A DNA stretch of 24,520 nt from Chloroflexota bacterium (GCA_017881985.1 JADGQH010000008.1:1-24520); one strand, 5' to 3'; counted from the stretch's first letter, positions 1 through 7,580 are shown. Program-made: numbers and translations. The notes: generated from the sequence alone by a model not told the origin.

Positions 1-604
1 AGGCATACGGCCCGGTCCCGGTGAACGTGTAGGTGAGGCTCTTGGTCGTCCCCGGGGTGATGTCGGCGACCTCGGGCGTGGTCGGCAGATCGTTGAAGAC
101 GTCCTGCATCGGCCCGACCTTGAACTCGTGGGTGGCCTGGCCGGCGTTGCTGATTCGGAAGGTGATCGTCTCGCCCTGTTGGACCGAGACCACGTTCGGG
201 TTGAAAAGGAGCAGGTCGGTCGCCGCGATCGAGATGACGCGCGGCTTCGCCTTGGTACCCGCGATGAAGCCGGGCTCACCCGGATCCGGGGGTCCGGGCG
301 GCCGCGGCGACGGGCTTGGCCCCGCGACCGGTGATCCAGAAGGAGCCACGCTCGGGCTCGGCGCCGGTGTCGCACCAGGCGATGCGCTCGGCGACGCAGC
401 GGCACTCGGCGCCACGGAGGCACTCGGCGCCGCCGGGGCACTCGGCGCCGCGGACGGCGCAGCCGAGGCGGGGACGCCGGCCACCTGGCTCGGCGCGGCC
501 GGGAACGACCAGTTCGGCGCGCTCCCGCTCGTGCAGGCCGCGAGCGTGACGGCCAGGACGACGGCGCCAAGGCGGAGACGCTGCGGCCCGACGCGACCTC
601 CCAT
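1..604 (-). CDS. Cupredoxin-domain lipoprotein, C-terminus beyond the window
   Basis: The reading frame starts at ATG 604-602 and stays open to the left edge, giving 201 residues; the stop is outside. The start follows GGGAGGAAAG, a strong ribosome site about 8 nt upstream. Residues 1-24 are a lipoprotein signal with lipobox LAAC (Cys24), so the protein is probably exported and lipid-anchored. Residues 25 to about 115 are a low-complexity Ala/Pro/Ser linker, partly made of 18-bp DNA repeats. From about residue 120 the sequence looks like a plastocyanin/azurin-like cupredoxin: a beta strand with FNPNVVSVQQGETITF, then ATHEF with His159 in the place of the first copper ligand. The remaining Cys, His and Met ligands would lie past the edge, just after GTGPYA, so copper binding cannot be confirmed. 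A role in periplasmic or cell-surface electron transfer is inferred from the fold. Confidence 0.8.
   Translation of the reverse strand, partial: MGGRVGPQRLRLGAVVLAVTLAACTSGSAPNWSFPAAPSQVAGVPASAAPSAAPSAPAAPSASVAPSAAASPSASPGATPAPSPSVAPSGSPVAGPSPSPRPPGPPDPGEPGFIAGTKAKPRVISIAATDLLLFNPNVVSVQQGETITFRISNAGQATHEFKVGPMQDVFNDLPTTPEVADITPGTTKSLTYTFTGTGPYA
401..454. repeat. Three 18-bp tandem repeats in the lipoprotein linker
   Basis: Three head-to-tail copies of a unit beginning ggcactcggcgcc occupy 401-418, 419-436 and 437-454. They differ only in the last five bases. On the minus strand they encode the Ala-Pro-Ser linker of the cupredoxin lipoprotein. The unit is a multiple of three, so copy-number change would keep the frame. 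Confidence 0.8.
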
Positions 605-635
605 CGTGGTTCTTTCCTCCCGGTGACGCGGTTGT

Positions 636-667
636 GTCGTAAGGGTGGATCATCTCGCCCGCGTCAA
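636..667 (-). promoter_or_regulatory. Possible promoter of the cupredoxin lipoprotein
   Basis: On the minus strand TTGACG (667-662) could be a -35 element, with TTACGA (642-637) 19 nt downstream as a weak -10. The start codon lies about 32 nt further on, leaving room for the visible ribosome site. The spacer is longer than the usual 17 nt, so this is tentative. Confidence 0.3.
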
Positions 668-858
668 GATCGCGGTCGCGTGGCCGCATACCGCGCGCAA
701 GCCAGCCTGGCACGAGGCCTCCGCCGACGGGGCGGGGTGCAAGTTGGACGACGCGGGGAGGCTTCGGTTCGACGATTGACCCGGATGAGGCGCGAGGCGC
801 GACGCGGCTGCCGGCGGGCGCGCGGCGGGCTTCTTCGCGCTGGCCTGGCACGGGCGTC

Positions 859-892
859 GCAGCGGCCGCCGGGGTTCCGGGGCGGCCGCTGC
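859..892. repeat. Perfect inverted repeat, 12-bp arms
   Basis: The arm gcagcggccgcc at 859-870 is exactly reverse-complementary to 881-892, with a 10-nt loop. There is no T tract on either side and no adjacent gene end, so it does not look like a terminator of a visible gene. Confidence 0.7.
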
Positions 893-992
893 CCGGGGCT
901 CCGGCCGGTCATGACGGCCCGTAATGACACGACGGATCGGCGGCGCGACACTCCATCAACCCAACGGGACCGCGGCGGTCCCCGCGACGAAT

Positions 993-1050
993 CGAATCTC
1001 CCTCCCTCCTGCCCCGGTGTCGCCGAATCTCCCTCCGACACCGGGGCAGG
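993..1050. repeat. 14-bp inverted repeat combined with a 13-bp direct repeat
   Basis: The arm cctgccccggtgtc (1008-1021) pairs perfectly with 1037-1050 around a 15-nt loop. The loop itself carries cgaatctccctcc (1024-1036), an exact second copy of 993-1005 just outside the left arm. The arrangement of a copy inside and a copy outside a hairpin is unusual. Confidence 0.75.
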
Positions 1051-1083
1051 CGCTTGTCCATCGGGATCAGCCGGGTGCTGACG

Positions 1084-1141
1084 CGAGGCGGCGACGCAGC
1101 TCGGGCAGCGGGGCAGCTCGAGGCGGTAACGCAGCTCGGGC
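1084..1141. repeat. 23-bp direct repeat, period 35
   Basis: Positions 1084-1106 and 1119-1141 are the same 23-nt sequence (core acgcagctcgggc) with two mismatches. They lie in the gene-free interval upstream of the second lipoprotein gene. Confidence 0.7.
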
Positions 1142-1345
1142 CGGCGATTCGGTGTCCCCGGGCCGGGGACATCGGGATTCGCTCGCGGCACGCGTAGGCC
1201 CTCTGGCGGCGTCGCGGAGACGAAGGGACCATCGCCGGGCAGCCCGCCGAGGTGGAAGGATCCGGGTGCGCGTCCCGCCGCCCACCACCGTCCATTCTGC
1301 CCGGCGCCGGGTCGTCGCCGCGGCCTGCCGAGAGGTCCACGTCCG

Positions 1346-2104
1346 ATGTTTCGCCGGCTCTGCTCAGGTGTCACGGTCGCGTTGCTGGTCCTCACGGCGT
1401 GTGCCGGTGGGGCAAGCACGGCGCCGACCGTCGCACCCAGCACGCCCCCGCCCGCGACGCCCGCTCCGACCCCGCTCGTGACCCCGGTGGCAACCGCAAC
1501 GCTCGAACCGACGCCGATCCCGTCCGTGGCCGCTGACACCATCACCACGTCGATCGCCGACGTCGCCGGCTCGGACGAGCTCTTCGCGGAGGTCCCGGCC
1601 AGGTGGATCACCATCACGGCTCGCGACATCGCGAACGAGTCGTCCCTCGCCACCTGGCGGGCGGCTCATCCGGAGGTATCCGCGGACTCGGCCACGACCG
1701 TGGCCGACGACATGTCGACCGGGGGCGTCTCACTCTTCGCCTTCGATGCCGAGAACGCCGTGAACGGCTTCACGCCGAACCTCAACGTCACGTGGGTGGA
1801 CGCGCCCGTGAGCGGAATCGAGGCGTGGGTCGCAGGCCAGGCCGCGTCCATCACGAAGGAGTACGGCCTCGCGTCGGCGCTCGTCTACAAGCCCTGGACG
1901 CCGGACGGGCCGGGGGCCGTCGGCGGGTTCGTCGGTGCGTACCGCTACACGATGAAAGGTTCCGCGCTGGCGGGTAGCCAGATGATCGTCCCGATGCCGG
2001 ACGGCCGCGCCGCGGTCCTCACGTTCACCTGCCGGGACAACCAGACCGACCTCTTCAGCCCGGTCCTCGAGGCGCTCTTCACATCCCTATCCGCCCGATC
2101 CTGA
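1346..2104 (+). CDS. Secreted lipoprotein of unknown function
   Basis: The protein has 252 residues. ATG 1346 follows an AGAGG ribosome site about 10 nt upstream. Residues 1-19 form a lipoprotein signal with lipobox LTAC (Cys19), and residues 20 to about 60 a Thr/Pro/Ala-rich linker, so the protein is likely exported and membrane-anchored. The remaining 190 residues have a regular alternation of hydrophobic and charged stretches and read as a folded domain, but I recognise no family or catalytic motif. The stop is 36 nt from the convergent HAD gene's stop, with a hairpin between them. Identity as a lipoprotein is seen; any function would be a guess. Confidence 0.8.
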   Translation: MFRRLCSGVTVALLVLTACAGGASTAPTVAPSTPPPATPAPTPLVTPVATATLEPTPIPSVAADTITTSIADVAGSDELFAEVPARWITITARDIANESSLATWRAAHPEVSADSATTVADDMSTGGVSLFAFDAENAVNGFTPNLNVTWVDAPVSGIEAWVAGQAASITKEYGLASALVYKPWTPDGPGAVGGFVGAYRYTMKGSALAGSQMIVPMPDGRAAVLTFTCRDNQTDLFSPVLEALFTSLSARS

Positions 2105-2108
2105 ACGA

Positions 2109-2139
2109 GCCGCCGCGCAGGCACCGACGGCGCGGCGGC
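2109..2139. terminator. Hairpin between convergent genes
   Basis: The arm gccgccgcgc (2109-2118) pairs perfectly with 2130-2139 across an 11-nt loop. It fills the gap between the lipoprotein stop (2104) and the HAD gene stop (2140), so it could end transcription in both directions. There is no T tract, which is common in very GC-rich genomes. Confidence 0.6.
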
Positions 2140-2802
2140 CTACCCGGCAGCGGCGGGCGATCCGTCGAGGAGCCCGATCGCCTCGAGCGCGGTGCGCAGC
2201 GGCGCGGCACCGGTGAACTGCAGCCCCAGCATCCCCAGCCCGGCGGCGACCTCGACATTCCGGGGTGCGTCGTCGATGAAGACGGCGGTGCGCGGGTCCA
2301 GCCGGTAGCGATCGAAGAGGACCCGGTAGAGGCGAGGGTCCGGCTTGGAGACGCGCTCCTCCCCGGAGATGACGATCCCCTCGAACAGCCCCAGGAACGG
2401 GAAGCGCGCCCGGGCGATCGGGAACGTCTCCGCGGACCAGTTGCTGAGCGCGTAGAGCGGCACGGCTCGTTCATGCAGCTCCTCGAGAAGCGCCACCGTT
2501 CCCGCGATCTGCTCGCCGAGGGTCTCCGGCCAGCGTTCGTGGAACGCCACGATTCGCTCGCGCTCCGAGGGGAAGTCCTGCACCAGCAGGGCCACCCCTT
2601 CGACAAACGGCCGGCCCGCGTCCTGGCGCGCATTCCACTCCGGCGTGCAGACAGTGGCGAGGAAGGTCTCCATCGCGGCGTCGTCCCCGCCGAACATCGT
2701 CCGATACAGGAGCCGCGGATCCCAGTCGATCAGGACGCCGCCCAGGTCGAAGACGACGACGGAGCGACGCTCCTGCGCGCGAACCTCCGGGTGCCGATCC
2801 AT
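2140..2802 (-). CDS. HAD-superfamily hydrolase (subfamily IA, YihX-like)
   Basis: The protein has 220 residues. All four HAD motifs are present: FDLGGVLID with nucleophile Asp19, Ser in LSNWS, Lys in SKPDPRLY, and the acidic pair in FIDDAPRN. The cap insert between motifs I and II is helical. HAD-IA enzymes are cytosolic and dephosphorylate small phosphorylated metabolites; the DxG rather than DxD form of motif I fits the YihX-like sugar-phosphate phosphatases, but the substrate cannot be read from sequence. I chose ATG 2802 because the protein then begins just before motif I and because CACAAT (2814-2809) sits 6 nt upstream, as at several other genes here. The open frame continues upstream to 3165, but that part is Arg/Gly-rich noise. 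Confidence 0.88.
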   Translation of the reverse strand: MDRHPEVRAQERRSVVVFDLGGVLIDWDPRLLYRTMFGGDDAAMETFLATVCTPEWNARQDAGRPFVEGVALLVQDFPSERERIVAFHERWPETLGEQIAGTVALLEELHERAVPLYALSNWSAETFPIARARFPFLGLFEGIVISGEERVSKPDPRLYRVLFDRYRLDPRTAVFIDDAPRNVEVAAGLGMLGLQFTGAAPLRTALEAIGLLDGSPAAAG

Positions 2803-2808
2803 CCACGC

Positions 2809-2814
2809 ATTGTG
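2809..2814 (-). promoter_or_regulatory. Candidate -10 box of the HAD gene (leaderless)
   Basis: CACAAT on the minus strand ends 6 nt before ATG 2802. This places the predicted transcription start at or next to the start codon. No clear -35 element or ribosome site is seen. Confidence 0.4.
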
Positions 2815-2996
2815 GCGCGGCCGCCGTCCGATCGTGCCGGGTGTCCGAATCGGGCCGGCGTCCGGTCGGGCGGGGCATCGCCGCGCCGGCACGCCCGGTC
2901 GAACGGCCGCAGGTCGCGGCCCGACGCCCGCGGCTGGCCGCCGGGAGCCCCCGGATCGCCCGCCGGGCCACCCGGGCAGATTCGCCCCCGGGGTTC

Positions 2997-3002
2997 TACC
3001 CT
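2997..3002 (+). promoter_or_regulatory. Candidate -10 box of the subtilase gene (leaderless)
   Basis: TACCCT lies exactly 7 nt before ATG 3010. No ribosome site precedes this start. The same spacing occurs before four other starts in the window. Confidence 0.45.
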
Positions 3003-3009
3003 GAGCGCG

Positions 3010-5646
3010 ATGCCCCGAGTTCGCCCACGCTCCCGCCGCCTCTCGCTGGCCGCGCTCGTGGCCTGCCTGTCGCTGGGTGCCACGATGGTCGCGGGCGGCG
3101 TCGCCGTGGGCGCGGAGCCCGTGTCGGGCACCACGCTCGGACCAGCCGCCGGTGCGTCCGCGCACCCGTCGCCGCGCGAGATCCTGCGCGAGCCGCTCTG
3201 GCAGCTCGCATCCGGGCGAATCTCCACCGCCGAGCGGAGCCGGCTCGTCGCGGGGCTCGTGACCGACGATCGGTCAGGCGACCCCGCGGTCGCGGTGGCG
3301 ATCGAGCTCGACTCCACCATGGCAAGCTCGACGCTCGACGCCCTGACGAGTGCCGGCGCCCGCGTCGTGAACCGCGCGGGCCGAACCGTCGAGGCGTACG
3401 TCGCGACGGACCGCCTGGCGACGCTCGCGGGCGTCGACACCGTCCGGGCGATCCGCCCGATCCGGCGGCGTCCGGCGACGGGGACGGTCAGCCCGGTCGT
3501 GGCGCTCCACGGGTCGACTGCGTGGCAGGCCGCGGGCCTGACGGGGACCGGGGTGAAGGTCGGGATCATCGACGGCGGCTTCGCCGGGATCGCGTCGCGG
3601 CTCGGGAGCGACGTGCCGGCGGTGGTCCATGCGCACTGCTACACGGGGGTGGGATCCTTCACCTCGAACCTGGCCGACTGCGCCAACGGCGAGACACACG
3701 GGACCGCCGTGGCCGAGGCGATCTTCGACATGGCGCCCGAGATCGACCTGTACGTGGCGGACCCGATCTCGTCGCTCGACGAGCAGCGGGCCGTTGCCTG
3801 GATGACCGGCAACGGCGTCCGGATCGTCAACGCGTCGTTCTTCTCCGGCCTCATCTTCGAGGGACCGGGTGACGGCACCTCGCCGTACGGCGATTCGCTC
3901 TACGGGCTGGTGGACCGGGCCGTGGCGGCCGGTGCGCTCTGGGTGAACGCGGCGGGCAACGCGGGCGATTCCGGGTGGACCGGCGCCTGGAGCGACACGA
4001 ATAGCAACGGCCTGCTCGAGTTCGCCCCCGGCGTCGAGACGGACAGCATGACCCTGGCCGCCGGCGCCGACGTGACGCTGGCGATCCGGTGGGCGGATCC
4101 ATGGGGTGCCTCGGCGAACAACTACGACCTCGAGCTCTATTCCGGGTCGACCCTGGTCGCCTCGTCGAGGGACGTCCAGGCCGGCGCCGGCGATCCATTC
4201 GAGGTCGTCGAGTACCAGGCCCCCCGGGCTGGCACGTACGACATCAGGATCCGGCGCGTCGCCGGCGCCCCGACGTCCCGGATGCAGCTCCTCGTTGGCA
4301 CGGGCGAGGATGTCAAGCTGACGCAGCAGGTCGCCGAGGGCACCCTCCCCACCCCGGCCGACAGCGCGAACCCCGGAATGCTCGCGGTTGGTGCGGTGAA
4401 CCTGGACCGACCGACCGTCATCGAGTCCTACAGCTCGCGTGGCCCGACGCTCGACGGGCGAATCAAACCCGACCTCGTCGCGGCCGACTGTGCCCCCACC
4501 GCCACCGACAACCCGTTTTGCGGGACGAGCGAGGCGGCGCCCTTCGTCACCGGCGCCGCAGCCCAGGTTCTCCAGGCGCGCCCGACGTTGACCCCGGCCC
4601 AGCTGGCCGACTGGCTCCGCTCCCATGCGTTCCCCCTCGGCGGCTCTGTCCCGAACTCGACCTTCGGCGCGGGCCGGCTGGACCTCGGCCCGCTCCCCTT
4701 CTCTCCGGCTGCGGCACTCGCGTTCGCCACGCCGCCGACCGGCGCGGTCGCCGGCGCGCCGCTCACCGGCCAGCCCGCCGTGCAGCTCGTCGACGCCGAC
4801 GGTCTCGTCGTCGGGCTTGGCCCCGGGAGCACTGCCAGCGTGGCAATCTCGCTGGGGAGCAACCCGACCGGCGCAACGCTTGCCTGCCCCGACGGGCTCA
4901 CCCGGGCGGCGGTCGGCGGCGTCGCCGCCTTCGTCGGCTGCTCGATCGATCGCGCCGGCAGCGGCTACGTGATCCGGGCGGACGCGAGCGGACTGCCGCC
5001 GGCCTCGTCCGCACCGTTCGACATCCTCGACCCCGGTTCGGCCCTGCCGCTGACGCTGGCCGCCCAACAGGGCACGATCACGCTCGGCGCGACGGCGGCG
5101 CTGACCGCGAGCTTCGCTCCCGCCCCGGTCACGGGGGGCCAGTCGCTCGCGGTCGAACGGTCGGTCGACGGCCTCCACTGGACCTCATCGGGGAGCCTCC
5201 CGACGGATGCGACCGGTGGGCTCGTCGTGAGCGCCGCGCCGACCGTGACCGGCTGGTACCGCGTCCGCTTCGAGGGCGGCCCGGCCCTCGCGGCCGCCAC
5301 CAGCTATCCCGTGCGGGTCATCGTCCGGCAGTCGATCGCGCTCACCGCATCGATCCGTCCGGCGCAGACGATCGCCCGCGGGAGCGCCGTGACCTTCACC
5401 TCGACCGTCCGGCCTGCCGCTTCGGGGCTCCCGAGATCCACCGTGACCTACGTCGTCTACCGCCGGATCGGGACGGTCTGGGTCCTCTATCGCCGCGTGT
5501 CGGTGGTCACCGACACGACCGGGAGGGCCCGGCTGGCCTGGCGATTCAGCCTCCCGGGATCCTGGTACGTGCGCTCGTCGGCCGGCGCCACCACCTCCAA
5601 CGGCGCGAGCGCGTGGAGCGTGGTCGCCCGATACGGCGTTCGATAG
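3010..5646 (+). CDS. Secreted subtilisin-like serine protease (S8 family)
   Basis: The protein has 878 residues. The first 35 form a signal peptide (Arg-rich start, hydrophobic core, AxA-like end at VGAEP). Residues 36 to about 165 probably form a propeptide. The catalytic domain follows with Asp188 in GIIDGG, His230 in ETHGTA, Asn317 in AAGNAG (oxyanion hole) and Ser507 in GTSEAAP. Between Asn317 and Ser507 there is a roughly 120-residue beta-rich insert resembling a pre-peptidase or P-type sandwich domain. After the catalytic domain about 340 residues form beta-rich, Ig-like modules ending with no anchor, so the enzyme is probably released or wall-associated. It would degrade extracellular protein. 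The open frame extends 5' to 2473 but ATG 3010 is preferred because it begins the signal peptide and follows a TACCCT box. Confidence 0.9.
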   Translation: MPRVRPRSRRLSLAALVACLSLGATMVAGGVAVGAEPVSGTTLGPAAGASAHPSPREILREPLWQLASGRISTAERSRLVAGLVTDDRSGDPAVAVAIELDSTMASSTLDALTSAGARVVNRAGRTVEAYVATDRLATLAGVDTVRAIRPIRRRPATGTVSPVVALHGSTAWQAAGLTGTGVKVGIIDGGFAGIASRLGSDVPAVVHAHCYTGVGSFTSNLADCANGETHGTAVAEAIFDMAPEIDLYVADPISSLDEQRAVAWMTGNGVRIVNASFFSGLIFEGPGDGTSPYGDSLYGLVDRAVAAGALWVNAAGNAGDSGWTGAWSDTNSNGLLEFAPGVETDSMTLAAGADVTLAIRWADPWGASANNYDLELYSGSTLVASSRDVQAGAGDPFEVVEYQAPRAGTYDIRIRRVAGAPTSRMQLLVGTGEDVKLTQQVAEGTLPTPADSANPGMLAVGAVNLDRPTVIESYSSRGPTLDGRIKPDLVAADCAPTATDNPFCGTSEAAPFVTGAAAQVLQARPTLTPAQLADWLRSHAFPLGGSVPNSTFGAGRLDLGPLPFSPAAALAFATPPTGAVAGAPLTGQPAVQLVDADGLVVGLGPGSTASVAISLGSNPTGATLACPDGLTRAAVGGVAAFVGCSIDRAGSGYVIRADASGLPPASSAPFDILDPGSALPLTLAAQQGTITLGATAALTASFAPAPVTGGQSLAVERSVDGLHWTSSGSLPTDATGGLVVSAAPTVTGWYRVRFEGGPALAAATSYPVRVIVRQSIALTASIRPAQTIARGSAVTFTSTVRPAASGLPRSTVTYVVYRRIGTVWVLYRRVSVVTDTTGRARLAWRFSLPGSWYVRSSAGATTSNGASAWSVVARYGVR

Positions 5647-5659
5647 CCGAGCCGCGCCT

Positions 5660-5679
5660 GTCGGCGCCGACGCTATCCT
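5660..5679 (+). promoter_or_regulatory. Leaderless promoter with adjoining 12-bp palindrome
   Basis: The perfect palindrome gtcggcgccgac (5660-5671) is followed after 2 nt by TATCCT (5674-5679), which ends 7 nt before ATG 5687. The palindrome occupies the -35/-10 spacer and could be an operator, or could be chance in GC-rich DNA. Confidence 0.45.
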
Positions 5680-5686
5680 CGACGCG

Positions 5687-6715
5687 ATGACTGATCGACA
5701 TTTCGCCCGATGGATGCGCAACGTGGATGCCGCGCTCCTGCTCGAGAGCTTCTTCATCGCCGCGGTTGTCTCGTTCCTCGCGATCCGGGCCTTCCTCGCC
5801 GTCACCGGCTATCCGCAGCTCGGTGCGAGCGGGATCCACATCGCCCACCTCCTGTGGGGCGGCCTGCTGATGCTCGCCGCGCTCATGCTCCTGCTGGCGT
5901 ACCTCGACCGGTCGGCCCAGCACGTCGCGGCGGTCGTGGCCGGCCTGGGCTTCGGCACGTTCGTGGACGAGATCGGCAAGTTCGTGACCGCCGACAACGA
6001 CTACTTCTTCCGGCCCGCGGTGGCGGTGATCTACGTGACCTTCGTGGCGACCTTCCTCGCGACCCGGACGCTGATCGGGCGCCGAACGCTGCGTCCGAAC
6101 GAGGCGCTGGCGAATGCGCTCGCCCTGCTGGGGAGCACCCTCGACCGGCCGATCGAGCCCGACGACCGGGCTCGCATCCACCGGCTCCTGCGCCAGGCCG
6201 ACCCGGAATCCGAGCTGACCGTGCTCCTCCGGCGGTACGTCGCCGGGCTTCCCGGAATCCCGGACACGGAATCGCGGATCGAACGGATTCGCCGCGGGCT
6301 CGGCGACGCCTACCGGGGTGTCATGGCGAACCCCTGGTCCGAGCGAGCGCTCGTCGTCGGCGTGATCGCCTACACGGCGTTCGCGGTCATCGGGGTGCTC
6401 GTGGTCACCAGTGAAGCGCCCGCGCTGGGTGCGCCGGAGACGTCAGCCGCAGCGAGGGCGGCCCAGCTCGTCTCGACGCTCGCGGGCGCCGTCCTCGTCG
6501 CGCGGGGCATCCTGAGCCTCCACGCGTCGCACGCGGACGCCTACCGGTGGCTGATGCGCGGAGTCCTGGTCTGGATCCTGATCACCCAGGTGTTCGTCTT
6601 CTACAGCTCGCAGCTCGCGGGCCTCGGCGGGCTCGCCGTCGACCTGGTGGCCTACGGAAGCCTCCGGTTCGCGCTTGCGCGCGAGGTCAGTGAAACGGTG
6701 GCGCGGGCCGGGTAG
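5687..6715 (+). CDS. Polytopic membrane protein of unknown function
   Basis: The protein has 342 residues. About four membrane segments fill residues 18-130 and about three more fill residues 218-335, with a charged cytosolic-looking stretch of about 85 residues between (many Arg, Glu and Asp, including a two-helix segment). The most distinctive part is at about residues 86-108, GFGTFVDEIGKF followed by DNDYFFRPA, dense in acidic and aromatic residues near a membrane boundary. Such conserved-looking polar motifs suggest a functional membrane family, but I cannot name one or a reaction. It follows the subtilase by 40 nt on the same strand, but has its own TATCCT box, so cotranscription is uncertain. 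Confidence 0.8.
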   Translation: MTDRHFARWMRNVDAALLLESFFIAAVVSFLAIRAFLAVTGYPQLGASGIHIAHLLWGGLLMLAALMLLLAYLDRSAQHVAAVVAGLGFGTFVDEIGKFVTADNDYFFRPAVAVIYVTFVATFLATRTLIGRRTLRPNEALANALALLGSTLDRPIEPDDRARIHRLLRQADPESELTVLLRRYVAGLPGIPDTESRIERIRRGLGDAYRGVMANPWSERALVVGVIAYTAFAVIGVLVVTSEAPALGAPETSAAARAAQLVSTLAGAVLVARGILSLHASHADAYRWLMRGVLVWILITQVFVFYSSQLAGLGGLAVDLVAYGSLRFALAREVSETVARAG

Positions 6716-6795
6716 GCGTTCGGGCCCGGCCGCTCGCGCCTCCGGGCTGCGGGCTCCCCACCGTCAGCCGCCATCCGGCCGACGGTCACGCTCGT

Positions 6796-6933
6796 TCAGC
6801 CGTTGAGCGCGGTGGTCCTGTAGGCGATCCCCGGGAGCGTCGCCAGCTGCCACGCGGCGGCAAAGCCCAGCACGTGGATCAGGCCGTGCAAGGCGAAGAA
6901 GACCGCCGCAGCGCGCCTGAAGATCACGTTCAC
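6796..6933 (-). CDS. Small membrane protein, 45 residues, possibly truncated
   Basis: A short gene on the minus strand starts at GTG 6933, with AGGAG about 8 nt upstream, and ends with TGA at 6798-6796. The product is 45 residues with one hydrophobic helix (about residues 7-28) carrying ALHGLIHVLGF, a His-x3-His pattern I associate with small multi-helix membrane proteins of high-GC bacteria. The segment after it, WQLATLPGIAYRTTALNG, looks like the first extracytoplasmic loop of that type. The frame then stops and I find no continuation in any frame before the opposite gene's stop at 6715. It is either a genuine single-helix protein or the N-terminal remnant of a longer one. It lies 60 nt downstream of the flavodoxin gene and could be cotranscribed. 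Confidence 0.6.
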   Translation of the reverse strand: MNVIFRRAAAVFFALHGLIHVLGFAAAWQLATLPGIAYRTTALNG

Positions 6934-6993
6934 CGAGTGCTCCTCACCGTTCCGGCGCCTGCCCGTCCACCATGCGGCGGGCGCGCTGCGCGC

Positions 6994-7503
6994 TCACGCT
7001 CCCGCGGCGTTCGATTCGGCCTTGAGGACCGCGGCAATCCCTCCTGCCCACTCACGCACGTCCGCCCAGGACCGGAAGTCGCCGTCCTGCGCCCGGACGG
7101 CCTTGAGGATGACCTTCTCGCCGAGCCCGAGCACGGCCTTGTCCACCTTTCCGGCGAAGAGCCGGTGGCCGCGCGCGTGGGTCGCCTCGATGATCTCGGC
7201 GATGTCGGCCGGGTCCTCCTCGGGCTTCGGCGGCTCCCCGATCGGCCCGCTCGAGAAGAGCCAGACCGGCCGCGACGCGAGGGCAGCCGAATGGCGCTCG
7301 ACGAGGTTCTTCGCCGTGTCCATCCAGTGTCCAACGTAGATGCCGCTGCCAAGAATCACCGCGTCGTATCCGTCGAGCGTCGTGACGGCATCGGGGGTCA
7401 GGACGACGGCCTCCAGGCCGGCCTCCGTGAGCGTCTCGCCGATCGCGCTGGCGATCTCGGCGGTCGCGCCGTGCCTGGAGGCGGCGCTGACAAGCACCTT
7501 CAT
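6994..7503 (-). CDS. Flavodoxin-domain protein (HemG-like, flavodoxin_5)
   Basis: The protein has 169 residues, the usual size for the family. It opens with MKVLVSAASRHGATAEIASAIG, split here as MKVLVSAASRHG and ATAEIASAIG, which is the FMN phosphate-binding loop of flavodoxins. LGSGIYVGHW and LFSSGPIG supply the two loops that normally contact the isoalloxazine ring. Relatives include menaquinone-dependent protoporphyrinogen oxidase HemG and other FMN redox proteins; with no heme genes nearby the specific role is open. The start at ATG 7503 is set by GAGGG 8 nt upstream. About 80-135 nt upstream lie tandem palindromes that look like repressor operators, so the gene is probably tightly regulated. 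Confidence 0.87.
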   Translation of the reverse strand: MKVLVSAASRHGATAEIASAIGETLTEAGLEAVVLTPDAVTTLDGYDAVILGSGIYVGHWMDTAKNLVERHSAALASRPVWLFSSGPIGEPPKPEEDPADIAEIIEATHARGHRLFAGKVDKAVLGLGEKVILKAVRAQDGDFRSWADVREWAGGIAAVLKAESNAAGA

Positions 7504-7572
7504 GGTTCGTCCCTCGCTGATTGCCCGTTCCCACCGCACGCGGCGAGCGCGCGGATTCCGCATGGACTGTCA

Positions 7573-7578
7573 CGTATA
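7573..7578 (-). promoter_or_regulatory. Possible -10 box of the flavodoxin gene
   Basis: TATACG on the minus strand sits within CACGATATACGTG, an AT-rich island in very GC-rich DNA, about 70 nt before the start codon and immediately next to the operator palindromes. No good -35 is seen; it may overlap the palindromes. Confidence 0.3.
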
Positions 7579-7580
7579 TC

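Larger units (their letters stand above)
605..1345. other. Gene-free interval with hairpins and short direct repeats
   Basis: No convincing gene is seen on either strand: the open frames here have no ribosome site, no recognisable protein pattern and Arg-rich content typical of out-of-frame GC-rich DNA. The interval separates two divergent lipoprotein genes. It holds a perfect 12-bp-stem hairpin (859-892), a perfect 14-bp-stem hairpin (1008-1050), a near-perfect short dyad (1153-1171) and two families of direct repeats (13 bp, period 31; 23 bp, period 35). I could not match it to RNase P RNA, tmRNA, SRP RNA or a riboswitch core I know. Confidence 0.6.

Noticed and set aside
985..1005. Sequence on the minus strand resembling the 3' part of a tRNA (GATTCGATTC)
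   Set aside because: No acceptor, anticodon or D arm can be built around it, and the pairing arms of the T loop are absent.
2473..3009. In-frame 5' extension of the subtilase
   Set aside because: It overlaps the HAD gene on the other strand, has no signal peptide, and the true signal peptide starts at ATG 3010 beside a promoter-like box.
3274..5178. A 634-codon minus-strand open frame opposite the subtilase
   Set aside because: Arg/Gly/Asp-rich translation without motifs; the opposite strand encodes a complete S8 protease.
6706..6731. 7-bp inverted repeat around the stop of the 342-residue membrane protein
   Set aside because: The arm includes the last codons and the loop holds the stop; in DNA this GC-rich a 7-bp stem is weak evidence for a terminator.
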